Of a stretch of 7,047 bases of DNA, positions 1 through 6,418 are shown in pieces. The DNA lies in NCBI GenBank assembly GCA_005889395.1, contig VBFX01000101.1, positions 1 to 7,047 on the forward strand. The letters run 5' to 3'. A program made the translations under genes and the position numbers. Origin of the DNA: Chloroflexota bacterium. GTDB taxonomy: Bacteria > Chloroflexota > Dormibacteria > CF-121. The notes below the pieces were generated by a model, which was not told where the DNA came from, did no database searches, and saw only the letters and a list, made by a program, of their open reading frames with translations. Each line of letters opens with the position of its first letter. The stretch's first letter is position 1.

Positions 1-877
1 CGATTTCAACTGCGCTGTCGGCGAGCATCCACTGGATCGCCTGGTAGTCGGCGATCGGGTGACCGAACGCGATCCGCTGGCGGGCGTACTCGCGTCCCAT
101 CTCGACCAACCGCTGCGCCTGGCCGACGGCGCGCGCGGGAATCAGCAAGCGGCCCTGGCCGATCCACGCCATCGCCTGCTGAAAACCGTTGCCCACCTCG
201 CCGAGCACGTTCTCGGCCGGCACCCGGACGTTCTCGAAGTGCAGTTCGGCCGGCCCCCAGGAGCCCATGGTTTCGATCCGGCGACTGGTCCAACCCATTG
301 CCCGGTCGACGAGGAAGGCGGTGACGCCGCCCTTGTAGCCCTTGTTCCGATCGGTAACGGCGAAGACGATCGCGAAGTCGGCCTCGCAGCCGTTGGTGAT
401 GAAGACCTTCTCGCCGTTGAGCACCCAGTCGGTGCCGTCGCGGACCGCCGGCATCTTGATGTTGGTGGCGTCGGAGCCGGTGTCGGGTTCGGTTAGCGCA
501 AAGCAGCTCTGCCGCTCCCCCTCGATGGTGGGGAGCAGGTAGCGCTCGCGCAGCACCGGTGTGCACTGATAAAGGATGTTGTCGGCGCCCCCGCCATAGA
601 TGAAGGGCACCAGTGCGCGGGCGGTCTCCATCGTGATCAGGGCGGTCATCAGAAAGCCGAGGTTGGCGCCGCCGTATTCCTCAGGAGTCAGCAGGCCCCA
701 CAGGCCCGCCTTGCGGGCCGTCGCCTGCAGCTGCCGGATCGTGGTCCGATCCGGGAACTGGCGTCCCTCGAGCTCGGCGCGCTGGATTTCCGCTTCCAGC
801 GGCAGGAGCTCCTTTTGGACGAACTGGCGCACGGTACCCAAGACCATGCGCTGCTCGTCGCTGAGTGCGAAGTCCAT
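1..877 (-). CDS. Acyl-CoA dehydrogenase, N-terminal 292 residues (3' end outside window)
   Basis: FAD-dependent enzyme of the acyl-CoA dehydrogenase family, which introduces the alpha,beta double bond into an acyl-CoA in the cytoplasm and passes electrons to ETF. The protein begins MDFALSDEQR, a typical N-terminal helical domain start. Residues 126-137 read FALTEPDTGSDA, the flavin/substrate-binding signature of the family at the start of the beta domain. This is followed by LNGEKVFITNG (153-163), and residues 271-281 (FGHPIADYQAI) are the conserved C-terminal-domain motif. About 90-110 residues of the usual 380-400 are missing beyond the window edge. Residues 241-243 are QGR, so by remembered alignment the helix-G glutamate of isovaleryl- and long-chain-type enzymes is absent and the catalytic Glu should lie in the unseen C-terminus. 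The ATG at 877 has GGGAG five bases upstream. It is divergent from tetR, with a palindromic box in its leader. Family certain; substrate unknown. Confidence 0.95.
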   Translation of the reverse strand, partial: MDFALSDEQRMVLGTVRQFVQKELLPLEAEIQRAELEGRQFPDRTTIRQLQATARKAGLWGLLTPEEYGGANLGFLMTALITMETARALVPFIYGGGADNILYQCTPVLRERYLLPTIEGERQSCFALTEPDTGSDATNIKMPAVRDGTDWVLNGEKVFITNGCEADFAIVFAVTDRNKGYKGGVTAFLVDRAMGWTSRRIETMGSWGPAELHFENVRVPAENVLGEVGNGFQQAMAWIGQGRLLIPARAVGQAQRLVEMGREYARQRIAFGHPIADYQAIQWMLADSAVEI

Positions 878-881
878 GCCC

Positions 882-900
882 GCTCCCTAACGATCGTTCG
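882..900 (-). promoter_or_regulatory. Putative TetR operator O1 in the divergent ACAD/tetR region
   Basis: The minus strand reads CGAACGATCGTTAGGGAGC. Its core AACGATCGTT (889-898) is a perfect 10-base palindrome. Eighteen of the 19 bases recur in inverted orientation at 1554-1572. The box lies between the acyl-CoA dehydrogenase start and the likely shared -10 region, so bound repressor would block the dehydrogenase leader and cover the -35 area of tetR. Its right part (GGGAG) is also the dehydrogenase ribosome binding site. Palindromes of this style next to fatty-acid-type TetR genes are usually the regulator's own sites; the assignment to this regulator is inference. Confidence 0.65.
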
Positions 901-913
901 CTCGAAGTCCCAC

Positions 914-920
914 TATTATG
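914..920. promoter_or_regulatory. Possible overlapping -10 elements for tetR and the divergent ACAD
   Basis: This is the only AT-rich patch in the 60-base intergenic region. It reads TATTAT on the plus strand (914-919) and CATAAT on the minus strand (920-915), each one mismatch from TATAAT. No convincing -35 hexamer is seen at 16-18 bases on either strand. Plus-strand initiation near 926 would give tetR a leader of about a dozen bases. Minus-strand initiation near 908 would put operator O1 in the dehydrogenase leader. Confidence 0.35.
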
Positions 921-937
921 GCAACAGGGACATCCGC

Positions 938-1567
938 ATGGAGAAGGTCGAGCCGGTGTCGACCGGGGCGCCGAGCCTACGGGTCGACCAGGTGCTGGAA
1001 ACCGCGACCCGGCTCTTTACCGAGCGAGGCTACGACGCGGCGAGCATTCGCGACCTGGCAGCCGCCCTCGCGATGCGCCCCTCCTCGCTGTACCACCATT
1101 TTCAAGGTAAGCAGCACATCCTGTTTGCCATCTGCTTTGGGATGCAGACCGACTTCAATGCGGCCGTCATGCCGCTCTTTCACCAGGGCAAGGGCCCAGT
1201 CGAAACCATCCAGGATGTGATCCGTGACCATATTCGTTTCAGCCTGGCACGTCGGGGCGAGGTGTTGGTCAACACCCGCGAGCGGCGGAGTCTTCCCCCA
1301 CACCTGCTCGCGCAGGTCAACAGCCTGCGGCGCGCCTATCGGGATGCCCTGGTGGCGGTCATCGAGCAGGGCCGGCGGCAGGGGCTGTTCGCCGTCGACG
1401 ACCCGAAGCTCGCTGCCATGGCGGTCTTCGACATGGTCAACGGGATGTTCCAGTGGTTCCAGGCCCGCGACCAGGCGGACATCGAACGGATCGCCGGGAC
1501 GTACGTCGACGCGGCGGTCGCCTTATTGCGTGGCTGGGGCGGCTATACTCTGACGAACGCTCGTTAG
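938..1567 (+). CDS. TetR/AcrR-family transcriptional regulator
   Basis: 209-residue one-component repressor, the normal length for the family. The N-terminal DNA-binding domain covers about residues 14-60: VLETATRLFTERGYDAASI leads into the helix-turn-helix DLAAALAMRPSSLYHHF (39-55) and GKQHIL. The rest is the helical ligand-binding and dimerisation domain. Its NTRERRSL stretch (112-119), the RRAYRDAL helix (131-138) and the F-x-M-x-N-G-M-F-x-W-F segment near 164-174 recall TetR proteins that sense acyl-CoA or related lipids, such as the KstR2/FadR-like groups. That resemblance is from memory. The ATG at 938 is chosen because AGGGA lies seven bases upstream and the domain begins soon after; the frame is open further 5' but enters the dehydrogenase. 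Near-identical boxes flank the gene and its stop codon lies inside the second one, suggesting autoregulation and control of both neighbours. Confidence 0.93.
   Translation: MEKVEPVSTGAPSLRVDQVLETATRLFTERGYDAASIRDLAAALAMRPSSLYHHFQGKQHILFAICFGMQTDFNAAVMPLFHQGKGPVETIQDVIRDHIRFSLARRGEVLVNTRERRSLPPHLLAQVNSLRRAYRDALVAVIEQGRRQGLFAVDDPKLAAMAVFDMVNGMFQWFQARDQADIERIAGTYVDAAVALLRGWGGYTLTNAR
1544..1549 (+). promoter_or_regulatory. Possible -10 element of a liv-operon promoter inside the tetR 3' end
   Basis: TATACT (one mismatch from TATAAT) ends four bases before the second operator-like box. Initiation near 1556 would start a transcript within that box, about 30 bases before the livG TTG. No good -35 hexamer is present at normal spacing (CCTTAT at 1521-1526 is the best positioned). 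Support comes mainly from its position. Confidence 0.35.
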
Positions 1568-1572
1568 GGAGC
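1554..1572 (+). promoter_or_regulatory. Putative TetR operator O2, overlapping the tetR stop codon and upstream of livG
   Basis: CGAACGCTCGTTAGGGAGC differs at one position from the minus-strand box at 882-900 and is oriented the same way relative to its downstream gene. The core AACGCTCGTT is a near-palindrome with its central pair broken. The TAG at 1565-1567 that ends tetR is part of the box. Its GGGAG is 13 or more bases from the livG start, too far to be the ribosome binding site, so conservation here is not explained by translation of livG alone. Confidence 0.6.
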
Positions 1573-1584
1573 AGAGGGCAAGGG

Positions 1585-2370
1585 TTGGAGCAACCGACGC
1601 TTGACGTCGCGGACCTCACCGTGCGCTTCGGCGGAGTGCTGGCGCTGGACCACGTGTCGCTTCGGGCAGAGGCCAATGAGATTCACGGCATCATCGGTCC
1701 CAACGGTGCCGGGAAGACCACCCTGTTCAACGCCGTTTGCGGATTCGTTCGCCCGGAAAGGGGCACGATCCGATACCGCGGCGAGGCGCTGCTCGGAACG
1801 GCGCCCCACCAGCTGGCGCAGCTCGGGATCGCCCGCACGCTCCAGGGCCTCGGCCTCTGGCCGGGGCTGACGGTCCTGGAGAACGTTCTGGTTGGCTCCC
1901 GCGTTCGTCCGAATTTCGTTGCCTCATTACTCGCGATGCCGCGAGCGGACCGGCTGGAACGCCGGCTTCGCGACCAGGCGATCCAGGTGCTCGAAGAGCT
2001 TGGCATTGCCTCCGTTGCCGGGACGCTCCCGGGCGCGCTGCCCTACGGGGTACAGAAACGTGTCATCATCGCCCGCGCGCTGATGGCCGCCCCCGACTTG
2101 CTCCTGCTCGACGAGCCTGCCAGCGGCCTCTCGGCGGGTGACATCGAGCGGCTCGCCGAGCTGGTCGGACGGCTGCGGCAGCGGATGAGCGTGGTGGTGG
2201 TCGAACACCACGTCGACCTCGTGATGGCGATCTCGCAACGGATCACCGTGCTCAACTTCGGAGCGGTGATCGCATCCGGGACGCCCGCTGAGATCCGCGG
2301 CAACCGCCAGGTGAGTGCCGCCTACCTCGGCGAGGACGTCACAACCGCGGAGGGCGGCGCCAGTGCTTGA
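1585..2370 (+). CDS. livG: HAAT/Liv-type ABC transporter ATP-binding protein, LivG-like
   Basis: One of two cytoplasmic ATPases that power a branched-chain-amino-acid-type importer. 261 residues, close to the usual LivG length. Visible motifs: Walker A GPNGAGKTT (38-46), Q-loop Gln87 in ARTLQGLGLW, signature LPYGVQ (152-157), Walker B LLLLDEP (172-178), D-loop region SGLS (180-183) and H-loop His208. LivG character shows in the tyrosine-type signature, the insert between Q-loop and signature (about 104-150), and the EHHVDLVM ending where EHDM-x-x-VM is usual. RTLQ for RTFQ and LPYGVQ for LSYGQQ are also off-consensus, but all catalytic residues are present. The TTG at 1585 is chosen because AGAGGG sits six bases upstream and the protein then begins at the normal place; the frame is open into tetR but upstream starts would give an unusual extension. 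It overlaps livF by eight bases. Confidence 0.93.
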   Translation: MEQPTLDVADLTVRFGGVLALDHVSLRAEANEIHGIIGPNGAGKTTLFNAVCGFVRPERGTIRYRGEALLGTAPHQLAQLGIARTLQGLGLWPGLTVLENVLVGSRVRPNFVASLLAMPRADRLERRLRDQAIQVLEELGIASVAGTLPGALPYGVQKRVIIARALMAAPDLLLLDEPASGLSAGDIERLAELVGRLRQRMSVVVVEHHVDLVMAISQRITVLNFGAVIASGTPAEIRGNRQVSAAYLGEDVTTAEGGASA

Positions 2371-3070
2371 GATCGTCGATCTCACCGTCGCCTACGGACC
2401 GGTGGTCGCGCTCGAGCGCGTCTCCTTCACCGTCGCCGAAGGTTCGGTGACCGCGGTGCTCGGCGCCAACGGCGCCGGCAAGACGACGCTGGTGCGGACC
2501 ATCTCGGGCCTGGTGCGGCCGCGGTCCGGGTCGATCAGGTTCGATCGCAGGGAAATCTCGCGGCTGTCGCCCGAGGCGATCGCCCGGCTCGGAATCAGTC
2601 ATGTGCCCGAGGGGCGCGGCGTACTCGCCGAGCTGACCGTGGAGGAAAACCTGCGGCTCGGCGGCCTTTGCCGCTCCGACCGCGCCGACCGGCGCGCCAG
2701 CGTGGCTGAAGCCTACGCGCTGTTCCGGCCGCTCGCCGAGCGGCGGCATCTGCCCGCCTTCACCCTGTCGGGTGGCGAGCGCCAGATGCTGTCGATCGCG
2801 CGCGCCCTCGCGGCGCGTCCGAGGGTGCTGCTGCTCGACGAGCCGTCGCTGGGACTGGCGAGCCTGGTGCTGACGCAAATCATGGCCCGGATCAAGCAGC
2901 TGGTCCAGGAGCGGCAGCTGACCGTGGTGCTGATCGAACAGAACGCCCGCAGCGCGCTCTCCGTTGCCGATGATGCAGTGGTGGTCTCGCTGGGGCGGGT
3001 TGTCGCGCACGACCAGGCGCACCGGCTCGCCTCCGAAGAGGGCCTACGCCACGCCTACCTCGGGTTCTGA
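2363..3070 (+). CDS. livF: HAAT/Liv-type ABC transporter ATP-binding protein, LivF-like
   Basis: Second ATPase of the importer, 235 residues, the standard LivF size. Walker A is GANGAGKTT (34-42). The LivF-type segment HVPEGRGVLAELTVEENL (80-97) occupies the Q-loop region. The signature is LSGGERQ (135-141) and Walker B is VLLLDEP (155-161), followed by SLGL. The H-loop position holds Gln193 within IEQNARSAL, which is normal for LivF proteins and not a defect. The GTG at 2363 is preferred: GGAGG (2349-2353) lies nine bases upstream and the protein then starts MLEIVDL as in homologues. An ATG at 2315 in the same frame would add 16 residues and overlap livG much more. The eight-base overlap with livG suggests translational coupling, fitting a 1:1 ATPase heterodimer. 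Confidence 0.94.
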   Translation: MLEIVDLTVAYGPVVALERVSFTVAEGSVTAVLGANGAGKTTLVRTISGLVRPRSGSIRFDRREISRLSPEAIARLGISHVPEGRGVLAELTVEENLRLGGLCRSDRADRRASVAEAYALFRPLAERRHLPAFTLSGGERQMLSIARALAARPRVLLLDEPSLGLASLVLTQIMARIKQLVQERQLTVVLIEQNARSALSVADDAVVVSLGRVVAHDQAHRLASEEGLRHAYLGF

Positions 3071-3084
3071 CCGGGTCGGAAAGA

Positions 3085-3963
3085 GTGCAACGCTTCTTCG
3101 TCCTCACCCTGAACGGCCTCACCGAGGGAATGATCTACGCCGCCATGGCGCTGGCGCTGGTCTTGATCTGGCGCGCCACCCGGGTGGTGAACTTCGCGCA
3201 GGGTGCGATGGCGATGTTCACCACCTATATCGCTCTCTTCGCCCTGGAGCGTGGCGCGCCCTACTGGCTGGCCTTCATCGTCGCCCTGCTCAGCGGGTTT
3301 CTGCTGGGGGCGGTGGTGGAGCGCGTGCTGGTCCGCCCGGTCGAGAGCGCGCCCCCGCTGAACGTCGTCATCCTGACGCTGGGCGTGCTCCTCATGCTCG
3401 AGGCGCTGGCGCCGATGCTGTTCGGCGGGCAGATTCGCTCCTTCCCGGCGGCCTTCTCCATCGTGGGTATCCGGGTGGGTTCCCTGCAGGTTCCGTTCTC
3501 TGCCTTCGACCTCTTCAGCCTCGTCAGCGTGCTGCTGCTGATGGCGCTGCTCCTGCTGCTGTTTCAACGGACCGACCTGGGGCTGCGGATGCGCGCGGCC
3601 GCCTTCAACGCCGAGGTTGCGCGATTGCTCGGGGTTCGCGTCGGCCGCATGCTCACCCTGGGCTGGGCGCTTGCGTCGGTGGCCGGGGCGCTGGCCGGAC
3701 TGCTCATCGCCCCTTCGCTGCTGCTCTATCCCACTTACATGGACCAGGTGCTGGTCTTCGGCTTCACCGGGTCGATCCTCGGCGGCCTCGACAGCCCGCC
3801 CGGTGCCGTCGTTGGTGGCCTGGCGATGGGATTCGCCCTGAGCTACGTCGGCGGCTACCTCGGCTCCGACCTGGAGACGGTGGGCGCGCTGGTCATCCTG
3901 ATCGCCGTGCTCATGGTCCGGCCCAGTGGGCTGCTCGCCTGGCGCGCGCAGCGGGTGGTGTAG
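3085..3963 (+). CDS. livH: HAAT/Liv-type ABC transporter permease, LivH-like
   Basis: Integral membrane subunit of the importer, 292 residues as is usual for LivH. About eight hydrophobic segments are seen, roughly at residues 11-29, 36-54, 61-80, 92-113, 142-160, 190-213, 221-252 and 265-280. The family N-terminus is recognisable: NGLTEGMIYAAMALALVLI, then VVNFAQGAMAMFTTY (34-48). The cytoplasmic coupling loop that docks on the ATPases is the stretch AAAFNAEVARLLGVRVGRM (171-189). A conserved GSILGGLDSPPGAVVGG (229-245) follows. The GTG at 3085 is used because GGAAAG lies just upstream and the first membrane segment begins at once. It lies 14 bases after livF and two bases before livM, so it is within the operon. 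Confidence 0.94.
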   Translation: MQRFFVLTLNGLTEGMIYAAMALALVLIWRATRVVNFAQGAMAMFTTYIALFALERGAPYWLAFIVALLSGFLLGAVVERVLVRPVESAPPLNVVILTLGVLLMLEALAPMLFGGQIRSFPAAFSIVGIRVGSLQVPFSAFDLFSLVSVLLLMALLLLLFQRTDLGLRMRAAAFNAEVARLLGVRVGRMLTLGWALASVAGALAGLLIAPSLLLYPTYMDQVLVFGFTGSILGGLDSPPGAVVGGLAMGFALSYVGGYLGSDLETVGALVILIAVLMVRPSGLLAWRAQRVV

Positions 3964-3965
3964 CG

Positions 3966-5045
3966 ATGCCGGCTGCCGTGGCGCGCTGGCGGTCGCTCGT
4001 GACTCCAATGCTGAGCCGCCATCTCGGCCTCGCGCTCGGGGCCTTCATCCTGCTGCTCCTGCTGAGCTCGCAGATCGGCGCCTACGACGACTACAACCTG
4101 GCCGCGGTCGCGATCTTCGCGATCGCCACTGCCGGGCTCAACCTCCTGACCGGCGTCAACGGCCAGCTGTCGCTCGGCCACGGCGCGCTGATGGCGGTGG
4201 GTGCGTACTCGACCTCGCTCATGCTTCGCGGTCATGACCTACCTCTCATCCTGGTGCTGCTGGCGTCGCTGGCCGCCGCCTCACTGGTTGGCGCAGTCTT
4301 TGGCGTAGCGGCGGCCCGCTTGCGCGGGCCGTATCTGGCCGGAGCGACGCTGGCGTTGGCGGTGGGCTTGCCGCAGATTGCCACGCGATACTCTCACGTC
4401 TTCGGCGGTGAGGAAGGGCTGACCGTGCCGCCGCCCACCGCACCCGGCTGGCTCGGCGCGGATTTTCCGCCGGAACGCTGGTTGGCGTGGATCGCGATCG
4501 CGGCCGCGCTGGTCACGATGGTGCTGCTCGACAACCTGCTGCAGAGCTCGGTGGGCCGGACCTTCAAGGCGGTCCGCGATCACGAAGCGGCGGCGGCGCT
4601 CGCCGGGATCAACGTCGCGCGGACGCAGGTGATCGCCTTCGTCATCAGCTCCGCCTGCGCCGGGCTGGCCGGGTCGCTCTTCGCCTACTGGGCCGGCCTG
4701 ACGGCGCCGGCCGGCTTCGGCGTTGCGCTCTCGCTGCAGCTGGTGAGCGCGATCGTGATCGGCGGACTCGGCAGCCTGAGCGGAGCGGTCTGGGGCTCGA
4801 TCGTGCTGGTGTACGTCCCCGCCCTCACCAGCGGCATGGCCAGCAGCCTCAAGCTGCCCAGCGCGGTGGGCAACAACCTGCCGCTCCTGATCTATGGCGC
4901 CGTCCTGGTGGTCGCCATGCTGGTGGTTCCCGACGGGATCGACGGCGGTCTCCGCCGCCTGTTCGCCCTGGCTCGCGCCCGCTTGGCTGGGGCAACGACC
5001 AATCACAAGGGGGTGGTCGATTGGGACGATCCCGCCGGAAGCTAG
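3966..5045 (+). CDS. livM: HAAT/Liv-type ABC transporter permease, LivM-like
   Basis: Partner permease of LivH, 359 residues. Family hallmarks are AGLNLLTGVNGQLSLGHGALMAVGAYSTS in sections across residues 56-84, the RLRGPYLAGATLALA region (118-132), and the ATPase-coupling loop GRTFKAVRDHEAAAALAGIN (197-216). Next comes VIGGLGSLSGAVWGS (264-278). About nine hydrophobic segments can be picked out by eye, the first at 20-38 and the last at 305-322. After VPDGIDGG (321-328) there is a hydrophilic tail of about 30 residues ending WDDPAGS, somewhat longer than I expect for the family. The ATG at 3966 lies two bases after the livH stop. No good Shine-Dalgarno precedes it other than purines within the livH end, so coupled translation is likely. 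Confidence 0.94.
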   Translation: MPAAVARWRSLVTPMLSRHLGLALGAFILLLLLSSQIGAYDDYNLAAVAIFAIATAGLNLLTGVNGQLSLGHGALMAVGAYSTSLMLRGHDLPLILVLLASLAAASLVGAVFGVAAARLRGPYLAGATLALAVGLPQIATRYSHVFGGEEGLTVPPPTAPGWLGADFPPERWLAWIAIAAALVTMVLLDNLLQSSVGRTFKAVRDHEAAAALAGINVARTQVIAFVISSACAGLAGSLFAYWAGLTAPAGFGVALSLQLVSAIVIGGLGSLSGAVWGSIVLVYVPALTSGMASSLKLPSAVGNNLPLLIYGAVLVVAMLVVPDGIDGGLRRLFALARARLAGATTNHKGVVDWDDPAGS

Positions 5046-5063
5046 CGCTCAAACATTAAAAGG

Positions 5064-5070
5064 AAGGAGG
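5064..5070 (+). promoter_or_regulatory. Consensus ribosome binding site that fixes the livK TTG start
   Basis: AAGGAGG is followed by five bases and then TTG at 5076. It is the strongest Shine-Dalgarno in the operon and sits in an A-rich 30-base gap (5046-5075) after livM. It decides for TTG over the in-frame ATG at 5097, which has no such site. Confidence 0.85.
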
Positions 5071-5075
5071 TCCGC

Positions 5076-6377
5076 TTGAACACTCAGATCAACCAGATGA
5101 CAACGGTGATGAGCCGGGTAGCCATCGGCTGCGCCGTCGCGCTGCTGGCGGCGTGCGGCCAGAGCACCAGCACCACGAATACCGCTTCGGCTCCGGGCAT
5201 CACCGCGAGCGAGATCAAAATCGGCAGTACCCAGCCGCTCACCGGTCCGGCTGCCCCTGGGTATTCCGAGATCGCCCCCGCGGCAAACGCCTACTTCCAG
5301 TACGTCAACGCGCACGGCGGCGTCTTCGGACGCAAGATCACCTACAACTATCTCGACGACGGCTACAACCCGACCACGACCTCCAGCGTCACTCGCAAGC
5401 TCGTGCTGGAGGACAAGGTCTTTGCCGTTTTCAACGCGCTGGGAACGCCGACCCACCTCGCGGTCGTCGATTACCTCAACTCGGAAAAGGTCCCGGACCT
5501 CTTCGTCGCCAGCGGCTGCAACTGCTGGAACGATACCTCCAATCATCCCTACACGTTCGGGTGGCAAACCGACTACACCATCGAAGGCAAGATCCTGGGC
5601 CAGTACATCCAGCAGAACCTCGCCGGCAAGAAGGTCGGTTACTTCTATCAGAACGATGAATTCGGGCTGGACGGCGTGAAGGGCCTCGACCAGCAGCTCT
5701 CCGCGGTGGCCAGCCGCCAGAACTATGTCCCGACCAACACCAACGTCGCGCCGCAGATCTCGGCGTTGCAGGCGTCGGGCGCCCAGGTCGTGGTTTCCTT
5801 CAGCATCCCGGCGTTCACGGCGCTGGCGCTGCTGACGGCGGCGAAGTACGGTTACCACCCGATCTGGATCGTGAGCAATGTCGGGTCCGATGTCCCGACG
5901 CTCACCGGGTTGTTGAAGAAGTTCTCCCAGGGCGCAGTCGGCAGCCAGCTGCTGACCGGGATGGTCACCGATGCCTACCTGCCGCTGGTGACCGATGCCT
6001 CGAATCCATGGATCACGCTGTTCAAGGGGATCCACGACCAGTACATCTCGAGCCTGCCCTGGGATGGCAACGTCCTCTATGGGATGGCGGCCGCGTACAC
6101 CTTCGTCCAGGCGATCAAGGCGGCCGGCCGGAATCCCACCCGCAGCGGTCTCGTCCACACGCTCGAGACCACCAAACTGTCAGGAGGTCCAGGCCTGCCA
6201 CCCTACGGCTATTCGTCGGGCAACCATCTGGGGTACCTCGGCGTCCAGGTGGCGACCATCGGGGCTGACGGAAACGCCACGACCGTGGGCCCGGTCTACA
6301 CCTCCAGCGACTCGGGACCGATCAACCAGTACTCGGGGACACCGGCAACGCCGCCGAGCAGCGGCATTCCCTCGTAG
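5076..6377 (+). CDS. livK: HAAT/Liv-type solute-binding lipoprotein, LivK-like
   Basis: Extracytoplasmic ligand receptor of the transporter, 433 residues, of the periplasmic-binding-protein type 1 (Peripla_BP_6-like) fold. A lipoprotein signal peptide is visible: short n-region with Arg14, hydrophobic VAIGCAVALLAA, and lipobox LAAC with Cys27 as the lipidated residue, followed by a Ser/Thr-rich linker (30-40). The mature domain begins GITASEIKIGSTQPLTGPAA (41-60), typical of the family, then GGVFGRKITY (81-90), TRKLVLEDKVFAVFNALGT (106-124) and GKKVGYFYQNDEFGLDG (184-200), the hinge-crossing region. Residues 147-151 read GCNCW, an uncommon Cys-X-Cys. The C-terminus is a Pro/Ser-rich tail. The TTG start is chosen on its consensus ribosome binding site. 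Lipid anchoring is the norm in monoderms. Ligand unknown: despite the name, the family also binds aromatic and aliphatic acids, amides and urea. Confidence 0.93.
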   Translation: MNTQINQMTTVMSRVAIGCAVALLAACGQSTSTTNTASAPGITASEIKIGSTQPLTGPAAPGYSEIAPAANAYFQYVNAHGGVFGRKITYNYLDDGYNPTTTSSVTRKLVLEDKVFAVFNALGTPTHLAVVDYLNSEKVPDLFVASGCNCWNDTSNHPYTFGWQTDYTIEGKILGQYIQQNLAGKKVGYFYQNDEFGLDGVKGLDQQLSAVASRQNYVPTNTNVAPQISALQASGAQVVVSFSIPAFTALALLTAAKYGYHPIWIVSNVGSDVPTLTGLLKKFSQGAVGSQLLTGMVTDAYLPLVTDASNPWITLFKGIHDQYISSLPWDGNVLYGMAAAYTFVQAIKAAGRNPTRSGLVHTLETTKLSGGPGLPPYGYSSGNHLGYLGVQVATIGADGNATTVGPVYTSSDSGPINQYSGTPATPPSSGIPS

Positions 6378-6383
6378 TCACGG

Positions 6384-6416
6384 CGGGCCGGGGCCGCGCA
6401 TCGCGGTCCCGGCCCG
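6384..6416 (+). terminator. Strong GC-rich hairpin after livK
   Basis: Arms CGGGCCGGGGCCGCG (6384-6398) and CGCGGTCCCGGCCCG (6402-6416) pair over 15 bases with a single G-T wobble and a three-base loop (CAT). It begins six bases after the livK stop. The downstream sequence TTCCGATT is a poor T-tract, so it may terminate only partially, or may protect the 3' end of the liv mRNA instead. Confidence 0.65.
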
Positions 6417-6418
6417 TT

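Noticed and set aside
59..542. Plus-strand open frames across the left dehydrogenase
   Set aside because: The minus strand carries an uninterrupted dehydrogenase with its signature motifs; the plus-strand translations have none.
2343..2385. Possible premature end of livG or frameshift into livF
   Set aside because: Both proteins have family-typical lengths and complete motifs. The eight-base overlap with a GTG start behind GGAGG is a normal operon junction.
3055..4008. Long minus-strand open frame opposite livH (317 codons)
   Set aside because: Translation is rich in Gln, Glu, His and Arg, with no domain or hydrophobic pattern. It mirrors the complement of hydrophobic Leu/Ala codons of livH and is a shadow.
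4489..4508. Cluster of GATCGC/GCGATCGC-like palindromes
   Set aside because: Explained by Ile-Ala-Ile-Ala-Ala-Ala coding in a livM membrane segment with GC-rich codons; no repetition elsewhere at regular spacing.
2964..5045. A single 693-codon open frame that could be read as a livF/livH/livM fusion
   Set aside because: Its first 334 codons lie in the wrong frame across livF and livH and show no family motifs. Clear LivH motifs occur in the other frame, and a LivM-like start exists at 3966. Long stop-free shadow frames are expected in GC-rich DNA.
5963..6000. Near-direct repeat GGTCACCGATGCCT / GGTGACCGATGCCT, 24 bases apart
   Set aside because: It lies inside livK and encodes VTDA twice in a normal-looking region. 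A short repeat with no flanking signature fits local coding similarity rather than an element.
5049..6158. Minus-strand open frame of 369 codons opposite livK
   Set aside because: Low-complexity Arg/Asp/Val/Gly translation with no recognisable motif, fully overlapping the convincing lipoprotein gene on the other strand.
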